A DNA stretch of 58,211 nucleotides from Phreatobacter sp. (GCF_022843985.1 NZ_JALHMP010000027.1:1-58211); one strand, 5' to 3'. Shown: positions 24,663-34,031, numbered from the stretch's first letter. Translations and numbers: made by a program. Notes: generated by a model from the sequence alone, not told the origin.

Positions 24663-27600
24663 TCAGCGCGTGGTCTGGGCGCGCCGAGGCGTCGCCGGGC
24701 GGGCGGCGGCGGGAGGATCGCTCCACTCGGCCGGAGCGGCGACGCGGACGGCGGCGTCCGGTTCGGCCTTCGGCGCGAAGGTCTGCACGGCGAGCCGGGC
24801 TGCGACCAGCGTCTGGGCATCCAGGCGGGCTGCGACCTCGTCGCGCTTCTTGGCCGAGTCCTGATCGCCACCGGCGGCGGCGAGGGCGAACCACTTGTAG
24901 CTCTCGGCCAGGCTCTGGTCGACGCCGAGGCCGCGCGCATAGAGGATGCCGAGATTGTACTGGCTGTCGGTGACGCCGTGTTCAGCCGCGCGGCGGAACC
25001 ACTGGGCGGCGGTCTTGTAGTCCGGACGCGGCGTTGCCTGCCCCTGGGCAAACATGACCGCGAGGTTGTGCATGGCCTTGGCGTTGCCCGCTTCGCCGGC
25101 GCGCTCGTAAAGACGGCGGGCGCGCTCGAAGTCGCGCAGCACGCCGGTGCCCTTCTCGTACAGGCTTCCGAGGCGGTACTGCGCCGGGACGATGCCAGCA
25201 TCGGCGGCGCGCTGGTACCACCGCGCAGCCTCCGCAGCACTGACGGCGACGCCGCGGCCTTCCAGGTGGCGTGTGCCCATCTCGTGGGCGGCCAGGGGAT
25301 CGCCGGCATCGGCGGCGGCCTTCAGCGCGGCCGGAACCGATGCGGGGCGTCCAGTGCGGGTATCGACGGGCTGCCAGCCCGAGGGCGAGACGGTCATGCC
25401 CGGCGGCGGGGTGCGGCTGCCGCTCACCGAGCCGGTGGTCGCGGGGGCCGTGTCGCCGCCCGGCATGGCCGGCGTGGGATCGGTCGCCGACGGTCCCGCG
25501 GCAGGCGCGATCAGTTCGGCCGGGGTCGCACTGGTCGAGGCCGGCGAGAGGTTCGAGGCCGGGGCAGGGGCCGCGGGTGCGTCGGAGATGGGCGCCGCGG
25601 CAGGGGTCTCCACCGTGGCGGCCGGGATCGCCGTCTGCTGCGTCCCGGTGGCGTCAACCAGGCTGCGGATCTTCGGCACGGTGGCGATGCCGGCCGCCAG
25701 CACCAGCAGGGCCGCTGCGATGCCCATCAGGATGGTCTTGCGGTTGACCGCGAGAATCGGCTTCCTGGCCAGCTCTAGCTCGGCTTCCGCGGCCGGCTGG
25801 ATCGCGACGGGTTCCGGCGCCGGGATGACCGGAGCCGCATCCTCGCGTGCGGATTTGGCCAGCCAGCGGGGCTTCTTCGGCTGCGGCGCCGCAGGCTGGA
25901 CATCGTCCGGGTCCTTAGGCGCGCCGCGGAAACGCGCGAAGAAACCAGGCTTGGCATTCTCTTCCGGTTCCGGGCGAAGGGCCGGGTCGACGGCCGCCGC
26001 GCGCGCGGCCCGACGGGCGGCCGCGATGAAATCGGTCTTGGTGCCGCCGACGGGGGCAGCGCCCGGGGCTGGCGGGCGCACGCGGGGGGCGCCCGACCCC
26101 GGCTCCAGAGGCAGATCCACACTGCCCGGCGGACGGCCCGGCGCCGTCTGGCGGGAGACGGGCGCAGCGGGACGCTCGGCAACCAAGGGGGCCGAAGCTG
26201 ACTTGGGACGGGCGAGGGCCGGTTCCGGGTCGCGGGGAGCGAGCGGCGGCGAGGCGGCCACCGGCGGGGCCTCGGCAGGTTCGATCTCGGCGATGCGCTT
26301 GGCGACACGCTCGAAGGTCTGCTGCACGGCATCGACCGTGTCGGAACCCTTCTGGTCGATGGCGAGGCGGGAGCGGCGGACCTCGGCGATCTCGCGGCGC
26401 AGGGCCTCGATCTCGTCGTCCGTGCCGCTGCCCGGCGCTGCCGCAAGAGCCTTGCGCGCCGCCTGTTCGGCGGCCTCGATGGCGCCCGCCCGCATCTCTT
26501 CCATCTGGACGAAGAGGTCGGAGAGGCCGCGCTCGATGGTGCCGAGCTGGGCAAAGCGCCCGTCTGCGGCATCGATCTTGGCCGCGAGCGACAGGATGTG
26601 CCGCTCGATATCAGCCAGCGCCTTGGGGTCGTCGGGGCGGGCATGGCCGTCCTCCAGCTTGTCGGCGAGGCGATGAAGCGCCTCCTCCAGCTGGGGATTG
26701 GTGGCGGGCGCCGCGGCCGGGCGTGGCACAGCGGCAAGACGTTCGGCGATTTCCTCGATCCGCGCCTCGATGGCGGAGGTGATCGCGGCGACGTCGCTCG
26801 ACGTCTGGCGCGGCTGCGCGAGTTCGTCGATGCGGCGGCCGAGCGCGGCGATCTGGTCGCCGAGCGCGTCGATCGCGTCGCGTGACACGGTGTCGGCCAG
26901 CATGGCGCGGATGGCGCCGGTTTCCTGGGTGAGCCTGTCGAGCAGGCCGCCGCTCAGATCACGGCTAGCCAGGGTGTCGACACGATAGGACAGGGCCTTC
27001 AGCTCGTCGGCGATTCCCTCGGCGGGCATGAGCCGGGCGAGAGCCCGCTCGAATTCGTGAACCAGCTGTTCCAGAGGCTCGGCCGGCAGCCCCTGGGCGC
27101 GGGCCGCATCGAGCCTGGCGCCCAGTCCCTGCACTTCGGCCTCGAGGGAGGCGACGGCGCGGCGCGGCGCGAGATCGGAGAGCTGGTCGGCAATGGCGGC
27201 GATGTCGGAGCGCAGGTCGGCGACGGCGCGGTCATAGTGACCGGTCTCGCGCTCGGCGAGGTCGCGCCGCATCTGTTCGACCCGGCCGGACAGCGTCCGG
27301 ATCTCGCTCTGCAGCCCGTCGGAGGCGGGGACCGCCATGGCGTCGATCCGCTGGCTCAGCCGGCCGATCTCGCCGGCGAGCGCCGTGCTTTCGGGCGCAC
27401 GCGGCGCCGCGGAACGGGGCTGGTTCAGCACCGTCTCGATCTGGCGGGACAGGGCGTCGAGCCGTGCGGCAATGGGCGCCATGTCCGGCATGGCGAGCGG
27501 GTCGGCCGGTGCCGCGGCCATCGGCAACGGGGCCTCGCTGTGGCCGTGGGCGAGACTCTTCTGGCGCGCGGCAATCTCGGCCACGGCCATGTCGATGTCG

Positions 27601-28157
27601 CTGCGGAAGTTCTTTCGCGGTATCGATATACCATTAGTCACATCAACGTGGCGCGGGGCTGGCATGTCAAGACTGCGGATCGAGCGTGCGATCGCGTCCA
27701 TCTGGGCTGAGTGGTCGGCCCTTCCCGGAGTGGCAGCCGTCGCCATGGCCGGGGCCGATACGATGGACGGGGCTGGCCTCGTGCCACCCAGCCGCTCGAC
27801 TGCCTCGATGGCTGCGGCTGAACGCCGCTCGGAGATCTCTGCGAGCCGCGCCACGGCATCGAGGGCGCGGACGATGTCACTGTTGTCACTGCGAGCGGTG
27901 GGCAGTTTCGGGATCGCGGTCTCCGTTTCGCGCCGCGTCACCGCGTCGAGGCGCTGGGAAATCGATTCAAGCCGGCGGGTCACGGTGGACAGCCCCGTGT
28001 CGGTCACGGCAGCGGCGGAAACCTCCGCGGCCTGGTCAGCAATGGCGCTGTTCAGCCATTCCCCGAGCGACATGCCGGAGCGGCGGGCCGCTTCCTTGGC
28101 GGCCTCCCTTGCGTCCTGATCGACGCCTTTCACGCTCCAGGGGACAGTGTGTCGCAT
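24663..28157 (-). CDS. podJ: PodJ-like polar scaffold protein with SEL1 repeats
   Basis: 1164 residues. The N-terminus PWSVKGVDQDAREAAKEAARRSGMSLGEWLN is the conserved start of PodJ proteins. Several hundred residues of coiled-coil (about 60-620) follow, then an Ala/Pro-rich linker, one membrane span near 807-827, a Pro/Thr-rich periplasmic linker, and about four SEL1/TPR-like repeats at 945-1105 (GTRHLEGRGVA, LGSLYEKGTGV, LAVMFAQGQA, LGILYARGLGV). PodJ organises a cell pole and recruits division and polarity factors. A C-terminal peptidoglycan-binding domain, present in Caulobacter PodJ, is not visible here. It is divergent from merR. Confidence 0.85.
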   Translation of the reverse strand: MRHTVPWSVKGVDQDAREAAKEAARRSGMSLGEWLNSAIADQAAEVSAAAVTDTGLSTVTRRLESISQRLDAVTRRETETAIPKLPTARSDNSDIVRALDAVARLAEISERRSAAAIEAVERLGGTRPAPSIVSAPAMATAATPGRADHSAQMDAIARSIRSLDMPAPRHVDVTNGISIPRKNFRSDIDMAVAEIAARQKSLAHGHSEAPLPMAAAPADPLAMPDMAPIAARLDALSRQIETVLNQPRSAAPRAPESTALAGEIGRLSQRIDAMAVPASDGLQSEIRTLSGRVEQMRRDLAERETGHYDRAVADLRSDIAAIADQLSDLAPRRAVASLEAEVQGLGARLDAARAQGLPAEPLEQLVHEFERALARLMPAEGIADELKALSYRVDTLASRDLSGGLLDRLTQETGAIRAMLADTVSRDAIDALGDQIAALGRRIDELAQPRQTSSDVAAITSAIEARIEEIAERLAAVPRPAAAPATNPQLEEALHRLADKLEDGHARPDDPKALADIERHILSLAAKIDAADGRFAQLGTIERGLSDLFVQMEEMRAGAIEAAEQAARKALAAAPGSGTDDEIEALRREIAEVRRSRLAIDQKGSDTVDAVQQTFERVAKRIAEIEPAEAPPVAASPPLAPRDPEPALARPKSASAPLVAERPAAPVSRQTAPGRPPGSVDLPLEPGSGAPRVRPPAPGAAPVGGTKTDFIAAARRAARAAAVDPALRPEPEENAKPGFFARFRGAPKDPDDVQPAAPQPKKPRWLAKSAREDAAPVIPAPEPVAIQPAAEAELELARKPILAVNRKTILMGIAAALLVLAAGIATVPKIRSLVDATGTQQTAIPAATVETPAAAPISDAPAAPAPASNLSPASTSATPAELIAPAAGPSATDPTPAMPGGDTAPATTGSVSGSRTPPPGMTVSPSGWQPVDTRTGRPASVPAALKAAADAGDPLAAHEMGTRHLEGRGVAVSAAEAARWYQRAADAGIVPAQYRLGSLYEKGTGVLRDFERARRLYERAGEAGNAKAMHNLAVMFAQGQATPRPDYKTAAQWFRRAAEHGVTDSQYNLGILYARGLGVDQSLAESYKWFALAAAGGDQDSAKKRDEVAARLDAQTLVAARLAVQTFAPKAEPDAAVRVAAPAEWSDPPAAARPATPRRAQTTR

Positions 28158-28540
28158 CACGGGTCCACACGTTTGGCCAGATGGGACCGGGAACACCCAT
28201 TGCTAGACGGATGGTCGCGATCGGGGCATCCTCCAAGGCGAATCCACGATGCGCCATGCGAACACTCCCGTTCCGCAATCTTGGCCTTCATGGTAAATGG
28301 AGAGTTAACGGCGCGTTTTTTTGTTGCCCACGCCGCCGGTGCGTTAACCGTTAAGCTGATGGTAAGCGATTATAGGTGTTTCTGGATGGCCGGCGTGGAC
28401 CTGTCCTAACGGTAAGTAACAGATCGGTTTGTGTCGCACTCTCGCCTCGGGTGTGCAATTTCCGGTAAAGGGTGTCCCATCCACGAATGAGTGTTCCTCG
28501 GGCAGCGAGGATGGAGCAAATTATGGAACGGAAGGCATTT
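28158..28540. other. Divergent podJ/merR intergenic region
   Basis: 383 bases, AT-richer than the flanking genes, holding two divergent promoters. A CtrA-like site is at 28351-28366. A nearby GTTAACGG and a T-rich run (28315-28321) are visible. No further gene or RNA was recognised. Confidence 0.6.
28351..28366 (+). promoter_or_regulatory. CtrA-like site in podJ/merR region
   Basis: TTAAGCTGATGGTAAG: TTAA, seven bases, GTAA. One mismatch in the half sites and G instead of C at the end. It lies about 194 bases before podJ and 175-190 bases before merR. Weaker than the other CtrA-type boxes in this window. Confidence 0.4.
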
Positions 28541-28983
28541 ATGACTCGCAAGAACGACGATGACGTCTTTTGGATCGAGGACGATGCCGAGGCCGCCAAG
28601 GCAGGTCCGGCAGTCTACACCATCGGCGATTTGGCTCGCGAGTTCGACGTCACGCTTCGTGCGCTCAGGTTCTATGAGGCAAGGGCCTTCTTTCGCCGCG
28701 ACGCGAGGGGCTGGCGCGTCTCTACAGCGCCGCCGATCGCGTGCGTCTCCAACTGATCCTGAAGGGCAAGCGTCTTGGTTTCACCCTCGCCGAGATTGCC
28801 GAGATGGTCGAGGCCCACGAGCGCAACGATGCCGGTCCGGACCAGCAGCTCAAGCTGTCCCGCGAGAAGTGCATGGAGCAGATCGCCCATCTCGAGCAGC
28901 AGAAGCGCGAGATCGAGGAAGCGATTGTCGAGCTGAAGCGTACCCATGACACGCTGACCCAGATGATCGACCGGACCCGCTGA
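28541..28983 (+). pseudogene. MerR-family regulator interrupted by a single-base deletion
   Basis: The 5' frame encodes an acidic tail and then the MerR helix-turn-helix (YTIGDLAREFDVTLRALRFYE). After the GAG at 28676-28678 the text reads GCAAGG, whereas inserting one base (GACAAGG) restores EDKGLLSPRREGLARLYSAADRVRL. The rest continues open in the next frame to 28983 with the coiled-coil dimerisation region and TLTQMIDRTR. So one base is missing near 28679-28680. Both halves are otherwise well conserved, which suggests a sequencing/assembly error or a very recent mutation. ATGs at 28511, 28523 and 28541 all have plausible starts; GGAAGG precedes the last. Confidence 0.85.
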
Positions 28984-29142
28984 TGCGTCCGGCGGGAGTC
29001 GCCCCGGGCGGCTCCCCATACGTTTCGGCGGAGAAATGCCCGCAGCGGCCAAATTGGCGGTCCGTGACAGCGCACGCCCTTGCCCGGCTCCGCGGTTCCT
29101 GTCATTCGGTGTCCGCCTGAAGGCTCGCGTACGGACCATCTC

Positions 29143-30429
29143 ATGCCCACCAGCTCGAAATCTGCCGCAACCGGCACCCTCCGCCGGGCGGCCCTGTCGC
29201 TGTCCAAGAACCGCATCAAGATCCTGCTGCTCGAAGGCATTTCCGACACGGCGGTGGGCGTCCTCGAACAGGCCGGCTACACCAGTATCCAGCGACTGCC
29301 GAAAGCGCTCGATGCCGCCGCGCTCACCAAGGCGATCCGCGGTGTTCATCTGCTCGGCATCCGCTCCCGTACGCACATCACCCCCGAGATCCTCGCCGCC
29401 GCTGACCGCCTGATCGCCATCGGCTGCTTTTCCGTGGGGACCAACCAGGTCGACCTCGTCGCCGCCAACCGGGCCGGCGTGCCGGTCTTCAACGCGCCCT
29501 TCTCCAACACGCGCTCGGTGGCAGAACTGACCATCGCCGAGATCGTCATGCTGTTCCGGCGCATCTTCCCGAAATCCGGCGCGGCCCATGTCGGCGGGTG
29601 GGACAAGTCGGCGGTCGACAGCTACGAGATCCGCGGCAAGACGCTGGGCATTGTCGGCTACGGCAATATCGGTTCGCAACTCGCCGTGCTGGCCGAGGCC
29701 ATGGGCATGCGGGTCATCTATTTCGACCACACGGACAAGCTGCGCCATGGCAATGTCGAGCCGGCCGAGAGCCTGTTCGATCTCCTCGGACGCGCCGACG
29801 TCATCTCGCTGCACCTGCCGGAGACGCCGGCGACCCAGGGTATGATCGGTGCCCGCGAGATCGCGGCGATGAAGAAGGGCGCCTATCTCATCAACAATGC
29901 CCGCGGCACCATCCTCGATCTCGCGGCTCTCTCTGAGGCGCTGAAGTCCGGCCATCTGCGCGGTGCCGCGGTGGACGTCTTCCCGGTCGAGCCGTCCTCC
30001 AATGCCGACCCCTTCGTCAGCCCGCTGCAAGGCCTCGACAACGTCATCCTGACGCCGCATGTCGGCGGCTCGACGGAGGAGGCGCAGGAGCGCATCGGCG
30101 CCGAGGTGGCGCGCAAGTTCATCGAATATTCCGATGTCGGCTCGACGTCGGGCGCGGTCAATTTCCCGCCGGTGCAATTGCCCGTGCGCCCCGCCGGTAC
30201 CCGATTCATCCAGGTTCAGCGGAACCTGCCTGGCGAGTTGCGGCGGCTCAACGACGTCTTTGCCGGGCGTAGCATCAACATCGCCGCGCAGTACTACCAG
30301 ACCGACGGCGAGATCGGCTACGTGGTGCTGGACGCCGACGGGGCCGTGGCCGATGCGGAGGCCGTACTCGAGCAGATCCGCGAGCTTCCCGGCACCATCC
30401 GCGCCCGCCTCCTCTATCGCGGCGCCTGA
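29143..30429 (+). CDS. serA: D-3-phosphoglycerate dehydrogenase, short E. coli-type
   Basis: 428 residues. SLSKNRIKILLLEGISDTA, LIAIGCFSVGTNQVDL, VFNAPFSNTRSVAEL, LGIVGYGNIGSQL and ILTPHVGGSTEEAQ match E. coli SerA closely. An ACT domain ends the protein (SINIAAQYYQTDGEIGYVVLD, TIRARLLYRG). It catalyses the first committed step of serine synthesis with NAD. The catalytic Arg, Glu and His regions (INNARG, PVEP, TPHVGG) are intact. A second, unrelated-length SerA is at 43142. About 20 residues precede the usual start; the SD is weak. Its neighbours are merR and the atz-like cluster. Confidence 0.93.
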   Translation: MPTSSKSAATGTLRRAALSLSKNRIKILLLEGISDTAVGVLEQAGYTSIQRLPKALDAAALTKAIRGVHLLGIRSRTHITPEILAAADRLIAIGCFSVGTNQVDLVAANRAGVPVFNAPFSNTRSVAELTIAEIVMLFRRIFPKSGAAHVGGWDKSAVDSYEIRGKTLGIVGYGNIGSQLAVLAEAMGMRVIYFDHTDKLRHGNVEPAESLFDLLGRADVISLHLPETPATQGMIGAREIAAMKKGAYLINNARGTILDLAALSEALKSGHLRGAAVDVFPVEPSSNADPFVSPLQGLDNVILTPHVGGSTEEAQERIGAEVARKFIEYSDVGSTSGAVNFPPVQLPVRPAGTRFIQVQRNLPGELRRLNDVFAGRSINIAAQYYQTDGEIGYVVLDADGAVADAEAVLEQIRELPGTIRARLLYRGA

Positions 30430-30549
30430 TCCGCTCCACCCGCGATGGCTGGCCCCGGACTTGCTCTCCGGATGCCGAGATCGGTCGCGCGGGTGTTTCT
30501 GCCTGTTTTTTAGGCGGTAGCGCGGGCGGTCGTCTGCAGGGAGCGACCG

Positions 30550-30747
30550 ATGCCATCCAGCGAACTGACCGCCGAGGCCGCCGAGCGCTATCTTGACGCG
30601 GTGGCTTCCATGCTCGGCCTTGCCGTCGCTCCGGATTACCGTCCCGGCGTCGTCCTCAACCTGCAGATCGCCATGCGTCTGGTGCGGATCGCCGAGACGC
30701 TCGATCTCGGTGACCACGACGAACCCGCCGCGGTTTTCGAGGCCTGA
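30550..30747 (+). CDS. atzG: AtzG/HpxX-like DUF4089 subunit
   Basis: 65 residues with GGGAG 6 bases before the ATG. It carries the small helical DUF4089 domain (YLDAVASMLGLAVAPDYRPGVVLNLQIAMRLVRIAETL). Proteins of this family (AtzG, HpxX) bind an amidase like GatC binds GatA. Here the amidase follows one base after the stop, and the two are certainly co-translated. AtzG is known to stabilise AtzE in cyanuric acid catabolism. Confidence 0.85.
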   Translation: MPSSELTAEAAERYLDAVASMLGLAVAPDYRPGVVLNLQIAMRLVRIAETLDLGDHDEPAAVFEA

Positions 30748-30748
30748 C

Positions 30749-32146
30749 ATGACGGACCTGACCCAGTTCACGGCCGCCGCCCTCGCCGAGGGCGTCAAGG
30801 CAGGCGCCTTCACCGCGCGGGCCGTGGCCGAGGCGCATCTCGCCCGGATCGCCGCCCATGACGGCAGGGTCGGCGCCTTCACGGCGGTCACCACGGAACG
30901 GGCGCTGGCCGAAGCCGATGCGGTGGATGTGAAGCGGCGCAGCGGCGCGCCGCTCGGCCCCCTGGCGGGCGTGCCCTATGCCGTGAAGAACCTCTTCGAC
31001 GTTGTGGGCTTGCCGACCCTGGCGGGATCGAAGATCAACCGCGACCATCCGCCGGCGGCGCGCGATGCGGCGCTGATCGAGAAGCTCGCGGCAGCGGATG
31101 CCGTCCTCCTTGGTGCCCTCAACATGGGCGAATATGCCTATGACTTCACCGGCGAGAACGCTCATGTCGGTCCGTCGCGCAATCCGCACGACCTGATGCG
31201 CATGACCGGCGGCTCGTCCGGCGGCTCGGGGGCCGCCGCCGCCGCCGGCTTCGTGCCGGTGACGCTCGGCTCCGACACCAACGGCTCGATCCGGGTTCCG
31301 GCCTCGCTCTGCGGACTGTTCGGGCTGAAGCCGACCTTCGGGCGGCTGTCGCGGGCGCGCTCCTTTCCCTTCGTGACCAGCCTCGACCATCTGGGTCCGC
31401 TCGGCCGGTCGACTGCCGATTGCGCCGCCTTCTACGATGCCATGCGCGGCCACGATCCCGACGACCCGGTCTCGCAGGACCGGCCCGCTCCGCCGCTCGG
31501 CCCGGAGGTCGGCGCCGGGATCGGCGGCCTGAGGATCGCCCGCGCCACGGGCTATTTCAACGGCATGCAGGAGGCGGCGGCGCGGGACGCCACGGCCCTG
31601 GTGGCGGGGGCGCTCGGCGCCGGCGTGGTGGAGATCCCCCATGTCGCCGCGGCGCGGGCCGCCGCCTTCGTCCTGACCTGTTCGGAAGGCGGGGCGCTGC
31701 ATCTCGACCGGCTGCGGACCCGTGCCGCCGATTTCGACCCCGACACCCGCGACCGTCTCATCGCCGGGGCGCTCCTGCCGGCGGCCCATGTCGCCACTGC
31801 CCATCGTGTCCGCGCCAAATACCGCGACGCCATGCGGGCGCTGTTCCGGGATGTGGACGTGATCATCGCGCCGGCGACGCCGACGCGCGCGCCGGCGCTC
31901 GGCCAGAAGACCTTCGACCTTGACGGCCAGCGGGTGCCGGTGCGGGCCAATCTCGGACTCTTCACCCAACCCTTCTCGTTCATCGGCCTGCCGGTGATGA
32001 GCGTGCCGGTCTGGACCGCCGGCGAGACGCTGCCCATCGGCGTGCAGATCATCGCGCCGGCCTGGCGGGAGGATATCGTGGTGCGCGTCGCCGGCCATCT
32101 GGAGCGGGCCGGCCTGGTCGGCGCCAGGATTGCCCGGCTCGACTGA
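30749..32146 (+). CDS. atzE: AtzE/HpxY-like amidase-signature hydrolase
   Basis: 465 residues. Amidase-signature motifs: Lys80 (PYAVKN), the cis-Ser in TGGSSGGSGAA (Ser156), and the nucleophile in LGSDTNGS (Ser180), the same 24-residue spacing as AtzE. AtzE hydrolyses 1-carboxybiuret; HpxY acts in oxalurate breakdown. The ATG lies 1 base after the atzG stop. With atzG before and atzH after, this is a small ureide/carboxyurea hydrolase operon. Which ureide it uses is not decided by the sequence. Confidence 0.88.
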   Translation: MTDLTQFTAAALAEGVKAGAFTARAVAEAHLARIAAHDGRVGAFTAVTTERALAEADAVDVKRRSGAPLGPLAGVPYAVKNLFDVVGLPTLAGSKINRDHPPAARDAALIEKLAAADAVLLGALNMGEYAYDFTGENAHVGPSRNPHDLMRMTGGSSGGSGAAAAAGFVPVTLGSDTNGSIRVPASLCGLFGLKPTFGRLSRARSFPFVTSLDHLGPLGRSTADCAAFYDAMRGHDPDDPVSQDRPAPPLGPEVGAGIGGLRIARATGYFNGMQEAAARDATALVAGALGAGVVEIPHVAAARAAAFVLTCSEGGALHLDRLRTRAADFDPDTRDRLIAGALLPAAHVATAHRVRAKYRDAMRALFRDVDVIIAPATPTRAPALGQKTFDLDGQRVPVRANLGLFTQPFSFIGLPVMSVPVWTAGETLPIGVQIIAPAWREDIVVRVAGHLERAGLVGARIARLD

Positions 32147-32261
32147 CCCGCAGGATTCATGTTTCGTTGACCATGATCCCGACAATTGTCCGCAAGTCCG
32201 GCCCAGGCAGGGACCGTTTTCGCCGCCAGCGGGTTCGTCCCGCAGTCCCGGAGAGCGTGCC

Positions 32262-32393
32262 ATGCCCCGCCTGCTATTGTTCACCACGGCCCTTGTCACG
32301 GCCTGTGCCGTGGCCGCCATCGTTGCCGCAACCGATCCGTCGGGCGGTGCCGTCCTCGCCCATCTCGCGCCCGCTGTCGCGGCTCTGCCCTGA
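32262..32393 (+). CDS. 43-residue hydrophobic small protein between atzE and atzH
   Basis: Starts at the ATG with GGAG 8 bases upstream. MPRLLLFTTALVTACAVAAIVAA is one hydrophobic segment, followed by a short Ala/Leu tail. It could be a membrane peptide or an exported fragment. It sits in the atz-like operon with 115 bases before it and 27 bases after it to the atzH start. No homologue is recognised. The coding call is based on RBS and hydrophobicity only. Confidence 0.4.
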   Translation: MPRLLLFTTALVTACAVAAIVAATDPSGGAVLAHLAPAVAALP

Positions 32394-32420
32394 TCGCGGC
32401 GCCCCCTCAGGAGCCTTGCC

Positions 32421-32813
32421 GTGATCATCAACGACCCCGCCGTCCATGCCGAGGTGAGCGCCGCCTTCGCCACCTACGAGAAAGCGCTGACTGACAACGA
32501 TGTGGCGACGCTCGACGCGCTGTTCTGGGAGGCGGACCACACGATCCGCTACGGGATCGGCGAGAACCTCTACGGCTTCGGCGAGATCGCCGCTTTCCGG
32601 TCTGCCCGCTCGCCGGTCGGTCTGGAACGCCGGATCATGCGGACGGTGATCACGACCTATGGGCAGGACACGGCCACCGCCTCGACGCTGTTCCACCGGG
32701 AGAGCATGGGCACGGAGAAGATCGGCCGGCAGATGCAGACCTGGGCGCGCATGCCCGAGGGCTGGCGGGTGGTCGCCGCCCATGTCAGCATCATCTCGAC
32801 GCCGAAGGTCTGA
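32421..32813 (+). CDS. atzH: AtzH/HpxZ-like DUF3225 protein
   Basis: 130 residues from a GTG with AGGAG 7 bases upstream. NTF2-like fold with [53 protein letters not shown] and [23 protein letters not shown], the DUF3225 pattern. AtzH is an amidohydrolase acting on 1,3-dicarboxyurea; HpxZ belongs to oxalurate catabolism. It closes the atzG-atzE-atzH set, confirming the functional theme. Confidence 0.88.
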   Translation: MIINDPAVHAEVSAAFATYEKALTDNDVATLDALFWEADHTIRYGIGENLYGFGEIAAFRSARSPVGLERRIMRTVITTYGQDTATASTLFHRESMGTEKIGRQMQTWARMPEGWRVVAAHVSIISTPKV

Positions 32814-32933
32814 ACAGCACAGGGCCGTCTCGGCCCTTCGGCACATTTACAGCCCGTCCTCGCATGCTAGCGTTCCGGTGCATAAACGGCGGCGACCGAA
32901 CCAACGGGCGCGCCCCGCATCCGAGGACACGCC

Positions 32934-34022
32934 ATGGACATATTCTCGCCGGCCCGCACCACCCGCTCCTGGCGCCTCAACGTTTCCTGCGATCCGCTGG
33001 TCCTGACCGAGGAGGCGCGTCCCGTGCCAAAGGGTCGCGAGGTGCTGATGAAGGTCAGCCATTGCGGCGTCTGCCACTCGGACCTGCACATCCGCGAGGG
33101 CAAGTACAATATCGGCGGTGGCCGTTCGCTGAACCTTTCGGACCGCGGCCTGAAGCTGCCCCTCACCCTCGGCCACGAAATCCTCGGCACGGTCGAGGCC
33201 GTAGGCCCTGAAGTGACCAGTGTGAAGCCGGGCGATCGCCGCCTGCTGCACACCTGGATCGGTTGCGGCGATTGTCCGCTCTGCAAGTCCGGTGACGAAA
33301 ACCTCTGCGCCACGCCGCAGTTCCTCGGCGTGCAGGCGCGCGGCGGCTTCGCCGACCATGTGCTGGTGCGCGACGAGGAGTTCCTCGTCGATGTCGAGGG
33401 GCTCGATCCGGCGCTCGCCGCTACCTATGCCTGCTCCGGTGTCACCGTGTTCAGCGCGGTCAACAAGATCCGTCCGCATCGCGAGGGCGAGAAGATCGCC
33501 GTCTTCGGCATTGGCGGCCTCGGCCAGACGGCGCTGCAACTGCTCAAGGCGCTGGGGATGGGGCCGGTCATCGCCATCGATCCCTCGCCGGAGAAGCGCA
33601 GGATCGCCGAGAGCATCGGCGTCGCCGCGACCCTCGATCCGACGGCGCCGGACGCGGCCAAGCAGCTCTCCGCCTTCGCGGGCGGCCGGCTCGCCGCAGC
33701 GCTCGACTTCGTCGGGGCTGAAGACACGACGAGTCTGGCCATCAACGGCCTGCGCAAGGGCGGCCAGCTGGTCATCGTCGGCCTGTTCGGCGGCGAACTG
33801 CGCTATCCGCTGCCCTTCATCCCGATGCGCGCCATCTCCATCCGCGGCTCCTATGTCGGTTCGCTGAAGGAGCTGAAGGAGTTCGTCGCCCTCGTCCGCC
33901 AGGTGAAGCTGCCGGCCATTCCGATCGAGACGCGGCCGATGAACCAGGTCAACCAAGCCCTGCATGATCTGGAAGCGGGCAAGGTCGCCGGCCGCATCGT
34001 GCTGGAAGCCGTCCCGGCCTGA
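32934..34022 (+). CDS. Zinc-dependent alcohol dehydrogenase
   Basis: 362 residues. Catalytic zinc ligands: Cys in SHCGVCHSDLH and the GHEILGTVEAVG pair. The structural zinc loop GCGDCPLCKSGDENLC carries four Cys. The NAD(P)-binding domain has AVFGIGGLGQTALQLL. The C-terminus resembles class-III-like ADH. The insertion REGKYNIGGGRSLNLSDRGLKL before GHE is longer than usual. The substrate is unknown; the next gene is the thiolase-fold protein 9 bases later, so a shared catabolic route is likely. Confidence 0.88.
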   Translation: MDIFSPARTTRSWRLNVSCDPLVLTEEARPVPKGREVLMKVSHCGVCHSDLHIREGKYNIGGGRSLNLSDRGLKLPLTLGHEILGTVEAVGPEVTSVKPGDRRLLHTWIGCGDCPLCKSGDENLCATPQFLGVQARGGFADHVLVRDEEFLVDVEGLDPALAATYACSGVTVFSAVNKIRPHREGEKIAVFGIGGLGQTALQLLKALGMGPVIAIDPSPEKRRIAESIGVAATLDPTAPDAAKQLSAFAGGRLAAALDFVGAEDTTSLAINGLRKGGQLVIVGLFGGELRYPLPFIPMRAISIRGSYVGSLKELKEFVALVRQVKLPAIPIETRPMNQVNQALHDLEAGKVAGRIVLEAVPA

Positions 34023-34031
34023 TCCGGCGCG

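Noticed and set aside
30656-32473. 605-codon frame antisense to the AtzE-like amidase
   Set aside because: Sense strand carries the full amidase signature; antisense protein is low-complexity Arg/Gly/His-rich.
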